Assembly: GCA_963848175.1 (NCBI GenBank)
Contig: CAWKCO010000003.1
Location: forward strand, 434,001-498,000
Length of the DNA stretch: 64,000 nucleotides
Direction: 5' to 3'
Source: JAMZMI01 sp963848175
GTDB lineage: Bacteria > Bacteroidota > Bacteroidia > Cytophagales > Cyclobacteriaceae
Under the pieces are notes generated by a model that searched no databases, had not been told where the DNA came from, and saw nothing but the letters and a program-made list of their open reading frames with translations. Below are positions 1 through 8,135 of the stretch, piece after piece (within the stretch, counting starts at the first letter, position 1; each line of letters starts with the position of its first letter). The position numbers and the translations under genes are program-made.

Positions 1-192
1 GTGAGGGTTTCTGCAGGAGGACAAAAAGACTTTGGCTTTGGAGCTATCAATTTGGATATGTTTGCTACGTATAACGTAAGTAGCGTGATAGACCATCAGA
101 ATTTTAAAACTCAAATTCCAGATTTATCGAATATGTACACCATTGGTTTTTCACTTGGATACATGCTTCCGTTCGGAAAATTGGATTACTGA
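1..192 (+). CDS. C-terminal end of an outer-membrane beta-barrel protein (5' truncated by window)
   Basis: Only the last 63 residues are inside the window; the first codon shown is internal. The visible part alternates aromatic and polar residues with glycines (for example MYTIGFSLGYMLPFG), as expected for the last strands of an outer-membrane beta-barrel, and stops with TGA at 190-192. No family can be assigned from this fragment. About 160 bp of AT-rich DNA separates it from the next gene. Confidence 0.5.
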   Translation: MRVSAGGQKDFGFGAINLDMFATYNVSSVIDHQNFKTQIPDLSNMYTIGFSLGYMLPFGKLDY

Positions 193-352
193 CCTGTCAA
201 TTGTTATCAAATTGATAAAATAGCTGTGTTAAATTTCTATAATTGAACTGTTGTGATATGATAATTATCAATTCAGCATAATAAACCTTTTTTATTATAA
301 TCCCGTATAGTAAAAAGTCTATTTTTGTATAGAAATCACAATCGTCAAAATT

Positions 353-601
353 ATGTCAGCAGAGAAAATAAAAATCGCATTGGAATCAGCTAAAGACAAA
401 CTTATGCAGCTGGAAATTGAAGAGCAACTAGTATCAGAAATCGAGTGGTGCTTGGGAAGTTTTGCTCACGATGGCAATGCTGAAGGCTTGTTTGCTAAGG
501 CTGGAGAGGCCATAGACGCCTTGAAGACTTTCAAAAAGTCGAACGACCGTAAGGTTTCAAAGAAACTGATTGAAGATTTAGAGAAGGCATTAAAGAACTA
601 A
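353..601 (+). CDS. Small helical hypothetical protein (82 aa)
   Basis: I do not recognise a family. The 82-residue protein is rich in Lys, Glu, Leu and Ala with heptad-like spacing, so it is probably all-helical and cytoplasmic; there is no signal peptide or membrane segment. It has one Cys, in an EIEWCLGSF stretch near the middle. It is a single gene that converges on the TerB-like gene, with a bidirectional hairpin terminator 25 bases after its stop. Coding status rests on codon pattern and the clean flanking gaps. Confidence 0.6.
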   Translation: MSAEKIKIALESAKDKLMQLEIEEQLVSEIEWCLGSFAHDGNAEGLFAKAGEAIDALKTFKKSNDRKVSKKLIEDLEKALKN

Positions 602-625
602 TTCGAAAGTCTGAAAGAGCAAAAA

Positions 626-656
626 AAAGCCCAATTTATTGGGCTTTGTTCTTTTT
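626..656. terminator. Bidirectional intrinsic terminator between convergent genes
   Basis: A perfect inverted repeat (626-635 with 638-647, core GCCCAAT/ATTGGGC) is flanked by an A-run on the left and a T-rich stretch on the right, so it can end transcription from both sides. It overlaps the last codons and stop of the minus-strand TerB-like gene. Confidence 0.85.
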
Positions 657-1052
657 TACCAAGTGCGAATCCGCTATTGATTTCAAGTAACTTCTCTTTG
701 TACTAATCGCCGGGTCAGAATAAATGTATGCTGATAGGTCAGCAACTACTCCTGGTTTGTACCCCAAGGCAATGGCAAGTTTTTCGCAAAACTGAATTTC
801 TTTAGTGTGAATCTTACGATCGATTTTCATCAATTGTATCACCTCATGTAAATATTCAAATCTATCGTCTTGTGGTAGATTTTGAAGGTTTGGTACAGGG
901 AGCGGGTTATCAATGATGTTTTCTATTGCATCCTTAGCTAGACCTTTTTTCCAACCGATTTCATGGATGAGCTTACTCTCTTCGTGTGCCAAAAATCCAT
1001 CAGCCATCGAAAGGTGAACGAGTATGCTTATTTGTTCTTCTGTTCCTAACAT
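636..1052 (-). CDS. TerB-like helical protein
   Basis: The protein (138 aa from the ATG at 1052; a GTG two codons upstream is also possible) resembles the TerB/DUF533-like tellurite-resistance fold: an early acidic pair in a helix (HLSMADGFLAHEESKLIHEI) and a second similar repeat (QLMKIDRKIHTKEIQFCEKLA) that in this family form a metal-binding helical bundle. There is no signal peptide, so it is probably cytosolic. In Bacteroidota such single-domain proteins are usually of unknown role and are not linked to tellurite. No ter partners are nearby. Family assignment is by motif recall only. Confidence 0.65.
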   Translation of the reverse strand: MLGTEEQISILVHLSMADGFLAHEESKLIHEIGWKKGLAKDAIENIIDNPLPVPNLQNLPQDDRFEYLHEVIQLMKIDRKIHTKEIQFCEKLAIALGYKPGVVADLSAYIYSDPAISTKRSYLKSIADSHLVKKNKAQ

Positions 1053-1214
1053 AGGCACAAGTTAAATTAATTTTTGAAAATGTTTTGCAGACAAATTATA
1101 AACCTAAAAAAAAGTGAAGTGCACAATGACTTTCACAACGTGATTGTGACTTTCAAAAGATTTTTTTCGCGTTTTCATTGGAATTGTTTTCAATATCGAA
1201 TTAGCTTAGCGGTC

Positions 1215-1259
1215 ATGATTAGAAAAAACACATACTGGTGGTGGTTCATAACACAATAA
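1215..1259 (+). CDS. trpL: trp operon leader peptide (14 aa, three consecutive Trp codons)
   Basis: The frame reads MIRKNTYWWWFITQ and stops with TAA at 1257-1259. Three Trp codons in a row (1236-1244) lie 40-55 bases upstream of a strong intrinsic terminator, which itself ends just before trpE. Tryptophan is the rarest residue, so a WWW run in a 14-codon frame before a trp operon is the classic sign of a ribosome-sensing leader peptide. The same frame stays open upstream to 1074, but the short start at 1215 fits leader peptides best. No Shine-Dalgarno site is seen, as usual for Bacteroidota. Confidence 0.88.
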   Translation: MIRKNTYWWWFITQ

Positions 1260-1328
1260 AAATGTGAATGGCCAAGGTATGTTCAAAACATAAATCTTAA
1301 ACCCGCTGTTCACAGCGGGTTTTTTTTT
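1239..1328 (+). promoter_or_regulatory. Tryptophan transcription attenuator with alternative helices
   Basis: Four RNA segments can be drawn. Segment 1 (1239-1248, Trp codons 2-3 and the next bases) pairs with segment 2 (1265-1274) in 9 of 10 positions. Segment 2 (1263-1272) can instead pair with segment 3 (1305-1314) over 10 consecutive positions, two of them G-U. Segment 3 overlaps the terminator stem (1299-1309 with 1312-1322). Ribosome stalling at the Trp codons would hide segment 1, let 2:3 form and destroy the terminator. A small hairpin (1278-1283 with 1287-1292) would sit in the antiterminator loop. Pairings were worked out by eye, with no energies calculated. Confidence 0.8.
1299..1328 (+). 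terminator. Intrinsic terminator in the trp leader
   Basis: A GC-rich stem (ACCCGCTG at 1301-1308 with CAGCGGGT at 1313-1320, extended by A-T pairs) is followed at once by a run of Ts to 1328. It lies between the leader peptide and the trpE start codon at 1343, so it must be read through for the operon to be expressed. Confidence 0.92.
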
Positions 1329-1342
1329 GATCAAAAAGTAAT

Positions 1343-2761
1343 ATGGAAACGAAATACAAACTGAAAATAAGGCAAAAAACGATTTTGGCGGATACCATTA
1401 CTCCAGTGGGATTGTATTTGAAATTAAGGGATCGCTATGCCAATTCCTTCCTTTTGGAAAGTTCGGACTATCATGGTGAGGAGCATAGCTTTTCGTACAT
1501 CTGCTGTGATCCTATTGCCTCATTCCAGTTACTCGATGGCAAAGTGTCTACTGAGTTTCCTGATGGGAAAAATGCTCAAGTAGCATTGGCAGAGCGTAGC
1601 GACTTTCTGAATCATTTGAGAAATTTTTCGGGAGCTTTTGAAGCAGCGGAAGAGAATGGCTCCTATATCAAAACAGGATTGTTTGGCTATATGTCTTACG
1701 ATGCGGTGCAGTATTATGAAGACCTCCAGTTTTCTAATCCTAAAACTCCATCTTCAGATATTCCAGAGGTTCGTTATCAGGTTTTCAGGTTTGTAGTGGT
1801 TTTAGATCATTTTAGAAACGAATGTCACCTGATAGAAACGTATTTGGGTGAGCCAAATCAGGTGGCATTTGAAGATTTGCTTTCTTATCTGACGCAGCAA
1901 AATATTCCGACTTTTGCCTTTGAGAAAGTGGGTGAAACAAAATCCAATTTCACTGACGAGACTTATCTAGAGGCAGTGAAAGCAGGCATGAAGCACTGCA
2001 ATTTGGGAGATGTGTTTCAGGTGGTTTTTTCCAGACAATTCAATACGGAATTTAAAGGCGATGAATTTCAGGTTTATCGAGCATTGCGATCTATCAACCC
2101 ATCGCCTTACTTGTTCTATTTCGACTATGGCAGCTATAAAATTTTCGGGTCTTCACCAGAGGCTCAGATCGTAGTGAAAAACAGAGAGGCTGTGATCTAC
2201 CCAATAGCGGGGACTTTCCGACGAACGGGTGATGATACAGCGGATGCCGAACTTGCTAAGAAGCTTTTGGCAGACCCTAAGGAGAACGCTGAGCACATCA
2301 TGCTTGTGGATTTAGCCAGAAATGACCTAAGTAGATCCTCAGATGAAGTGAAAGTAGAAACCTATAAGGAAATCCAATATTTCTCTCATGTCATTCATTT
2401 GGTGTCTAAAGTGACGGGGCAATTGAGAGCGGACGCTGATCCACTTCAGATTGTAGCGAGCACTTTCCCTGCTGGCACGCTTTCGGGAGCACCGAAGTAT
2501 CGCGCCATGCAGTTGATCAACGAATATGAAAATATAGCTCGTGGATTTTACGGTGGAGCCATAGGTTTTATGGATTTTAAAGGCAACTTCAACCATGCCA
2601 TCATGATTCGTACTTTTATGAGCAAAGAAAATCAATTGTTTTTCCAGGCAGGAGCTGGAATCGTGTCAAAATCTGACCCGAAAAGTGAAGTACAAGAAGT
2701 GTATAATAAATTGGCAGCATTAGAGTCAGCAATGGCTTCAGCAGAAAAAATCAACAACTAA
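1343..2761 (+). CDS. trpE: Anthranilate synthase component I
   Basis: TrpE converts chorismate to anthranilate using ammonia supplied by TrpG, the first committed step of tryptophan synthesis. At 472 aa it has the family's usual length. The N-terminal LLESS motif (residues 37-41) is the tryptophan feedback-binding site, so enzyme inhibition by Trp is expected. The chorismate-binding half carries PIAGTFRRTG (about residue 285), the ENAEHIMLVDLARND stretch and SGAPKYRAMQLI. It starts 15 bases after the leader terminator and is followed directly by trpG (stop and start adjacent), so the two subunits are probably translated together. The frame is intact. Confidence 0.96.
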   Translation: METKYKLKIRQKTILADTITPVGLYLKLRDRYANSFLLESSDYHGEEHSFSYICCDPIASFQLLDGKVSTEFPDGKNAQVALAERSDFLNHLRNFSGAFEAAEENGSYIKTGLFGYMSYDAVQYYEDLQFSNPKTPSSDIPEVRYQVFRFVVVLDHFRNECHLIETYLGEPNQVAFEDLLSYLTQQNIPTFAFEKVGETKSNFTDETYLEAVKAGMKHCNLGDVFQVVFSRQFNTEFKGDEFQVYRALRSINPSPYLFYFDYGSYKIFGSSPEAQIVVKNREAVIYPIAGTFRRTGDDTADAELAKKLLADPKENAEHIMLVDLARNDLSRSSDEVKVETYKEIQYFSHVIHLVSKVTGQLRADADPLQIVASTFPAGTLSGAPKYRAMQLINEYENIARGFYGGAIGFMDFKGNFNHAIMIRTFMSKENQLFFQAGAGIVSKSDPKSEVQEVYNKLAALESAMASAEKINN

Positions 2762-3353
2762 ATGAAGAAGGTTTTAGTCATAGATAATTACGATTCGTTT
2801 ACCTACAATTTGGTTCATATCCTCAGAGAGTTGGGCATGAGTGACGAAATGGAAGTCCACAGAAACGATAAGATCATCGCCGATTATGCAGATGGTTTTG
2901 AGCATATATTATTGTCTCCAGGGCCAGGTCTTCCTGCCGATGCAGGTGTGATGCCAGAGGTAATCAAGAAATTTTCTGCTACCAAAAACATCTTAGGCGT
3001 TTGCTTAGGCCATCAAGGCATTTCGGAAAACTTTGGAGGTAACGCTTTTTAATCTTTCTCAGGTCTTTCACGGAGTGGCCACCAAAGCCATTTTGACGGA
3101 TCATAAAGACGAACTTTTCACAGGTTTACCCAATGAATTTATGGTTTGTCGTTACCACTCGTGGGCGGTAGACCCTAAAAGTATTCCGAGTGATTTACTA
3201 GTGACGGCACTGGATGAGGAAGGTCACGTGATGGCAGTCAAGCACAAAACCTTAAACGTACGTGGTGTACAGTTTCATCCTGAGTCGATCATGACGGAGC
3301 ACGGCAAAAGAATGATCAACAATTGGCTTTCTATTCCGAGTGGCAGTTTGTAA
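2762..3353 (+). pseudogene. trpG: Anthranilate synthase component II, glutamine amidotransferase (frame broken by one extra base)
   Basis: TrpG is the class I glutamine amidotransferase that feeds ammonia to TrpE. The first frame (2762-3052) contains VIDNYDSFTYN, LSPGPG and the nucleophile loop GVCLGHQG (Cys about 81). The second frame (to 3353) continues with FNLSQVFHG and carries the catalytic pair in GVQFHPES. Homologues read straight through. The break is in a five-T run at 3046-3050: with four Ts the frame joins as GGNAFNLSQ. Both halves look fully conserved, so this is either a sequencing or assembly error or a very recent mutation. A prfB-like +1 slip at TTT TAA is conceivable but unproven. 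Confidence 0.9.
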
Positions 3354-3552
3354 CCGTAGTTTTACTTTAGGGATTGTTTTCATGTTCCGTCACTCACTAC
3401 GCGTGCCGCCCGAAGGGAGTCTTATAATTATTCTAGGTTTTTGGATTGAAATACTTCGAAGCTAAATTTAGTTTAAAGGCCACATTAGTTTTTTAAGGTA
3501 TCAATAAATTGCAGTCTTTTTTTCGCAAAAGCGGAAATGAAAAAAAACAACA

Positions 3553-4545
3553 ATGAAGGAAGTTTTAAATAGACTATTTAAATATCAAACACTCACCAAG
3601 CAGGAAGCTGCTGCCGTGCTCACTAAACTCGCAACGGGAGAATATAACCAAAGCCAAATGGCGGCATTTCTCACGGTGTATATGATGCGAACGATTACGG
3701 TAGAGGAACTGGAGGGATTTCGTGATGCCATGCTTTCACTTTGCGTGAAAGTACCAGCTGAGGGCTACAATGCCATTGATCTGTGTGGTACTGGTGGTGA
3801 TGGTAAAAATACGTTTAATATTTCTACGCTTTCCTCTTTTGTGGTAGCCGGAGCAGGGCAGGTGGTGACCAAGCATGGCAATTATGGCGTATCATCCGTG
3901 AGTGGTTCTTCCAATGTACTGGAGCACATGGGAGCCAAGTTTTCCAATGATATTGGTACACTAACGAAAAGTCTGGATGAAGCTGGTATTTGCTTTTTGC
4001 ATGCACCACTATTTCACCCAGCGATGAAAAATGTAGGCCCTGTTCGTAAGGAATTGGGCATGAAGACATTCTTTAATATGCTTGGGCCAATGGTGAATCC
4101 CGCTTTTCCAAAAAATCAGCTCGTAGGCGTATTCAATCTTGAATTGGCTAGGCTTTACGGCTATCTCTATCAGAATACCGACAAAAATTTTGTGATCCTC
4201 CATTCTCTTGATGGTTACGATGAAGTTTCTCTTACAGGAAATTTCAAAATGATTACCAATGGCAGAGAAGAGGTTTTGAGGCCGGAGGATTTGGGGTTGA
4301 GCCAAGTGACGGAAGCGCAACTGCACGGAGGAGAATCGGTGGCTGATGCCGCAGAGATTTTCCAATCGATCTTAAACAATAAAGGTACGCAAGCGCAAAA
4401 TCATGCAGTTCTTGCCAATGCAGGACTCGCAATTGCAACAGGAAAACAAATCGGTATAGCAGAGGGTGTGGCACAAGCCAAAGAGTCATTGGAGTCTGGA
4501 AAAGCACTGGCGTCATTCAAAAAATTCATAGCAATCAATTCATAA
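3553..4545 (+). CDS. trpD: Anthranilate phosphoribosyltransferase
   Basis: TrpD transfers the phosphoribosyl group of PRPP to anthranilate. The 330-aa product has the normal length and the family motifs: GTGGDGKNTFNIST (PRPP and metal binding, about residues 79-92), KHGNYGVSS (about 107), and the RKELGMKTFFNMLGPMVNP stretch that contacts anthranilate. It follows trpG after a 199-bp spacer in which I see no gene, an unusually long gap for this operon. trpC begins two bases after its stop. The frame is intact. Confidence 0.96.
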   Translation: MKEVLNRLFKYQTLTKQEAAAVLTKLATGEYNQSQMAAFLTVYMMRTITVEELEGFRDAMLSLCVKVPAEGYNAIDLCGTGGDGKNTFNISTLSSFVVAGAGQVVTKHGNYGVSSVSGSSNVLEHMGAKFSNDIGTLTKSLDEAGICFLHAPLFHPAMKNVGPVRKELGMKTFFNMLGPMVNPAFPKNQLVGVFNLELARLYGYLYQNTDKNFVILHSLDGYDEVSLTGNFKMITNGREEVLRPEDLGLSQVTEAQLHGGESVADAAEIFQSILNNKGTQAQNHAVLANAGLAIATGKQIGIAEGVAQAKESLESGKALASFKKFIAINS

Positions 4546-4546
4546 G

Positions 4547-5347
4547 ATGAGTAATATTCTTGATCAGATAGTAGCAGACAAAAGGGTAGAGGTAGCGCAG
4601 AACAAGGAGCTTTATCCTGTGAAATTGCTAGAGCAGAGTACCTATTTTGGTGGTCAGCCTGTTTCGCTTACGCATTACATTCGCAGACCAGACAAGGTGG
4701 GCATCTTGTCGGAGTTCAAAAGACAGTCTCCATCCAAAGGCGTGATCAATGGTGCTGCATCTGTAGAAAAAACGACTATCGGCTACATGCAAGCTGGCGC
4801 TTCTGGACTTTCTGTGCTCACTGATAAAAAATATTTTGGAGGAAAAAATGAGGATTTGATCACGGCCAGAAGTTTTAACTTTTGCCCAATCCTGAGAAAA
4901 GATTTCATCATTGATGAATATCAAATCATCGAAGCAAAATCTATAGGCGCAGATGTGATCCTATTGATCGCGGCGGTACTTTCTCCGGAAGAGATCAAGC
5001 GTTTGGGTGCTTTCGCAAAATCCTTTGGTATGGAAATTATCTTAGAAGTGCATGACGAAGAAGAAATGCAGCGCTCAATCAACGAGCATGTGGATATCCT
5101 AGGAGTGAACAATCGGAATTTGAAAACCTTCGTGACGGATATCAACCTGTCGAAAGAATTGGCTGAGAAGATTCCATCGGAGTTTTTGAAAATGTCAGAA
5201 AGTGGCATCAGCGACCCGAAAACCGTGGTTGACCTGATGGGTCATGGCTATGAAGGTTTTTTGATTGGCGAGAATTTTATGAAGACAGGAAGCCCGGAAA
5301 AGGCAGCCAAAGAATTCATTGACGACATTAAGAAATTACTAAAGTGA
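4547..5347 (+). CDS. trpC: Indole-3-glycerol-phosphate synthase
   Basis: TrpC closes the indole ring, turning carboxyphenylaminodeoxyribulose phosphate into indole-3-glycerol phosphate with loss of CO2. The 266-aa TIM-barrel protein shows the key strands: ILSEFKRQSPSKG (catalytic Glu and Lys), VLTDKKYFGG, ILRKDFIIDEYQI (catalytic Lys), LLEVHDEEE-like and GVNNRNLKTF, then SESGI and a C-terminal GENFMKTGSP phosphate loop. It is monofunctional, because TrpF is a separate gene overlapping its 3' end by four bases. The frame is intact. Confidence 0.96.
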   Translation: MSNILDQIVADKRVEVAQNKELYPVKLLEQSTYFGGQPVSLTHYIRRPDKVGILSEFKRQSPSKGVINGAASVEKTTIGYMQAGASGLSVLTDKKYFGGKNEDLITARSFNFCPILRKDFIIDEYQIIEAKSIGADVILLIAAVLSPEEIKRLGAFAKSFGMEIILEVHDEEEMQRSINEHVDILGVNNRNLKTFVTDINLSKELAEKIPSEFLKMSESGISDPKTVVDLMGHGYEGFLIGENFMKTGSPEKAAKEFIDDIKKLLK

Positions 5348-5961
5348 GTGAAATAAAGCTCAAGGTATGTGGGATGCGCGAGGCAGAAAATGTGAGCGCT
5401 TTGGTAGCCTTGAAACCAGATTTTATTGGGATGATTTTTTTCTCAAAGTCACCGCGATATATAGAAAATCCTTCGGTGGTGGCTTTGATACCGAAGGAAA
5501 TCCAGAAAGTAGGGGTTTTTGTGAATGCCGGCTTTGAGGAGATTATGGAGCAAGTCCGTAATTATAAATTGGACATGGTGCAGTTGCATGGAGATGAGTC
5601 TGTGGCATTGGCTGAGCAACTTAAAAATGCTGGGTTGCGAATAATGAAGGTTTTTAGCGTGACAGATCAAATGCCTATCGAAGACTTAAAGACGTTTGAA
5701 GATGTGGTGGATTATTTTTTGTTTGACACAAAAACGCCAGCTTATGGTGGTAGCGGGCAGAAATTTGACTGGGCTATTTTGAAACAATATACTTCCACAA
5801 AGCCTTTTTTTCTTAGTGGAGGAATTGATTTAGCAGACGTTGCAGCTATCAAGGCATTGAACCTTCCGCAGCTTTATGCCATCGATGTAAACAGTCGTTT
5901 TGAACTAGCACCGGGATTGAAAGACATTGAAAAAATTAGATTACTAAAAGAAGAGTTATGA
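5344..5961 (+). CDS. trpF: Phosphoribosylanthranilate isomerase
   Basis: TrpF performs the Amadori rearrangement of phosphoribosylanthranilate. The 205-aa product carries the family landmarks: LKVCGMRE near the N terminus (catalytic Cys), PRYI, VQLHGDE, the FLFDTKTPAYGGSGQKFDW loop (catalytic Asp plus phosphate site) and FLSGGID. The GTG start overlaps the trpC stop, giving translational coupling. Its own end overlaps the trpB start by four bases. The frame is intact. Confidence 0.95.
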   Translation: MSEIKLKVCGMREAENVSALVALKPDFIGMIFFSKSPRYIENPSVVALIPKEIQKVGVFVNAGFEEIMEQVRNYKLDMVQLHGDESVALAEQLKNAGLRIMKVFSVTDQMPIEDLKTFEDVVDYFLFDTKTPAYGGSGQKFDWAILKQYTSTKPFFLSGGIDLADVAAIKALNLPQLYAIDVNSRFELAPGLKDIEKIRLLKEEL

Positions 5962-7155
5962 TAGATTCATCATCGAAATATTTAGTGGACGAACGTGGGT
6001 ATTTTGGAAAGTTCGGTGGGGCATATATCCCTGAGATGCTCTATCCCAACGTGGAGGAACTGAAAGAGAACTACTTGGATATTATTTCTAAGCCAGCATT
6101 CAAACAGCGATTTGATCAGCTTTTGAAAGACTATGTAGGTCGTCCAACACCGCTTTTTTTGGCGGAGCGTTTGTCTGAAAAATATCAGGCTAAAATCTAC
6201 TTGAAGCGAGAAGATTTGTGCCATACAGGAGCTCATAAAGTAAACAATACGGTGGGGCAAATCCTTGTCGCGCAGGCTCTGGGCAAGCAAAAAATAATTG
6301 CAGAAACAGGAGCCGGACAGCACGGCGTGGCTACAGCTACTGTTTGCGCATTGATGGGCTTGGAGTGCATCGTGTATATGGGCGAGATAGACATGGCCAG
6401 ACAAAAGCCGAATGTGGAGCGCATGAAGATTTTAGGAGCGGAGGTTCGACCGGCATCTTCAGGTAGCAAGACACTCAAAGATGCAACCAACGAAGCGATG
6501 CGTCACTGGATCAATAACCCTGCTGATACGCACTATATCATCGGCTCGGTAGTTGGGCCACATCCGTATCCGGATATGGTGGCGAGATTTCAGTCTGTCA
6601 TCAGCGAAGAGATAAAAGTGCAATTGCTAGAAAAGGAAGGTAGAACTGATCCTGATTATGTATTTGCTTGTGTAGGTGGAGGTAGCAATGCTGCAGGGGC
6701 TTTTTACCATTATTTGGGTAGGGAAGATGTGAAGCTTGTAGCTGCGGAAGCAGCTGGTCTTGGAAATGATACGGGAAAATCTGCAGCAACAACTGTCCTT
6801 GGAAAAGAGGGCGTGCTACACGGGAGCCGTACGATATCTGATGCAGACCGCAGATGGTCAGGTGATCGAGCCATATTCCATTTCCGCAGGTTTGGATTAC
6901 CCAGGTATTGGCCCATTTCATGCCCATTTGTTTGATTCTGGTCGTGCCAAATTTGAAAGTATCACGGATGAGCAAGCGATGGTAGCAGGAGTAGAGTTGA
7001 GCAGGTTGGAAGGAATCATCCCAGCCGTAGAATCCTCTCACGCCCTCGCAGCACTTGCCAATTTCAACTTTAACAAAGAAGACATTGTGGTAGTGAACCT
7101 TTCGGGAAGGGGAGATAAGGATTTGGAAACGTATATTAAGTGGGGGAAATACTAA
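5958..7155 (+). pseudogene. trpB: Tryptophan synthase beta chain (frame broken by one extra base)
   Basis: TrpB condenses indole with serine using PLP. The first frame has the N-terminal FGKFGGAYIPEML, the PLP lysine motif HTGAHKVNNT (about residue 90) and the phosphate loop GGGSNA. Family identity then breaks after GVLHGSRT and resumes in another frame at YLMQTADGQVIEPYS, continuing to the C terminus (HAHLFDSGRA, SHALA, LSGRGDKD). One surplus base at about 6834 explains it: removing it gives HGSRTYLMQT, the usual sequence. The site is not a homopolymer. Both halves are well preserved, so the break is recent or artefactual. Confidence 0.92.
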
Positions 7156-7276
7156 GCCGCTGAGCGCTTAGCGCTGTACGCTATACGTGCATTACGGCTG
7201 AATTGATTAAATAGGCGAGAAGCGTTGTAATATATTTTAAAATTCGAAAGCAACCTAAAAGGCGAAAGTAGTTTGC

Positions 7277-7304
7277 GCCAAAAGCCAAAAGCCAAAAGCC
7301 AAAA
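7277..7304. repeat. Four tandem GCCAAAA units in the trpB-trpA spacer
   Basis: Four perfect 7-bp units occupy 7277-7304. They sit in a 200-bp spacer (7156-7357) that is also full of AGCG/GCGAAAAGC-like words, for example around 7315-7347. No gene is seen here. The spacer interrupts an otherwise tightly packed operon. Confidence 0.8.
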
Positions 7305-7357
7305 GCAAGTCTTTAGCGAAAAGCGATAGGCGTAAAGCGAAAAGCGCACTTAAAACA

Positions 7358-8135
7358 ATGAATAGAATAGATCAAGCATTTGACGAGAAAAAGAAGCAAT
7401 TGCTCAACGTATATTTTACTGCAGGATACCCAAAGCTGGACGATACCGTGCGCATTGCGCAAGCGTTGCAGGATTCGGGGGCAGATATTTTGGAGATTGG
7501 TTTGCCATTTTCTGATCCTGTGGCAGATGGGCCTACCATTCAGCAAAGCTCAACTCAGGCTTTGGAAAATGGAATGACATTGGAAAAACTGTTTGTGCAG
7601 CTTGCGGATGTTCGCAAAACTGTAACGATACCCATTTTGATGATGGGATATATCAATCCAGTGATCCAATTTGGGATCGAACGTTTTTGCCAGAAATGTG
7701 CCGAAGTGGGAGTGGATGGATTGATCCTTCCTGATTTGCCCATGTCTGAATATGAAGAAATGTATAAGCCTGTCTTTGAGAAATATGGCTTATATAATGT
7801 GTTTTTGATTACACCACAGACATCTGAATCGCGCATTCGCAAAATTGATGAATTGTCGAATGGGTTTATTTACATGGTAGCCGCATCGAGTATTACTGGT
7901 GCTAAAAGCGAAATCAGCCAAGTACAAGTTGATTATTTCAATCAGAGTGAATGGTATGGGATTGAAAAATCGCCGAATGATCGGTTTTGGGATCTCCAAC
8001 AATGCCACCTTTTCACAAGCTTGCAACTATGCCGATGGAGCCATTGTGGGAAGTGCATTTATCAAGTTGCTTTCGGAAGATGCTTCAGAAAAGTCCATCG
8101 GTAATTTCATTAAATCCATAAAATCAGCCCAATGA
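7358..8135 (+). pseudogene. trpA: Tryptophan synthase alpha chain (frame broken by one extra base)
   Basis: TrpA cleaves indole-3-glycerol phosphate to indole for TrpB. The main frame shows YFTAGYP, the catalytic-Glu region DILEIGLPFSDPVADGPTIQ (catalytic Asp region PDLP follows) and MVAASSITGAK. Around 7943 the family sequence moves to another frame, which carries VNGMGLKNRRMIGFGISNN and DGAIVGSAFIKLL to the end at 8135. Dropping one base near 7943 restores DYFNRVNGMG. The next gene overlaps its last codon by four bases. As with trpB, conservation on both sides of the break is high. Confidence 0.92.

Noticed and set aside
1074..1214. Upstream part of a 61-codon frame ending in the WWW peptide
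   Set aside because: Composition does not look coding, and the 14-codon start at 1215 gives a normal leader peptide. Kept only 1215-1259.
3046..3052. Programmed +1 frameshift in trpG
   Set aside because: The TTT-TAA context would allow it, but three neighbouring genes have similar breaks without slippery sites, so error or recent mutation is more likely.
3033..3353. Independent small gene starting inside trpG
   Set aside because: It is the C-terminal half of TrpG in a shifted frame; homologues are continuous.
5982..6404. Long minus-strand open frame inside trpB
   Set aside because: Antisense shadow of a clearly conserved gene; no family features.
7277..7304. CRISPR-like array
   Set aside because: Units are 7 bp with no spacers; a simple tandem repeat.
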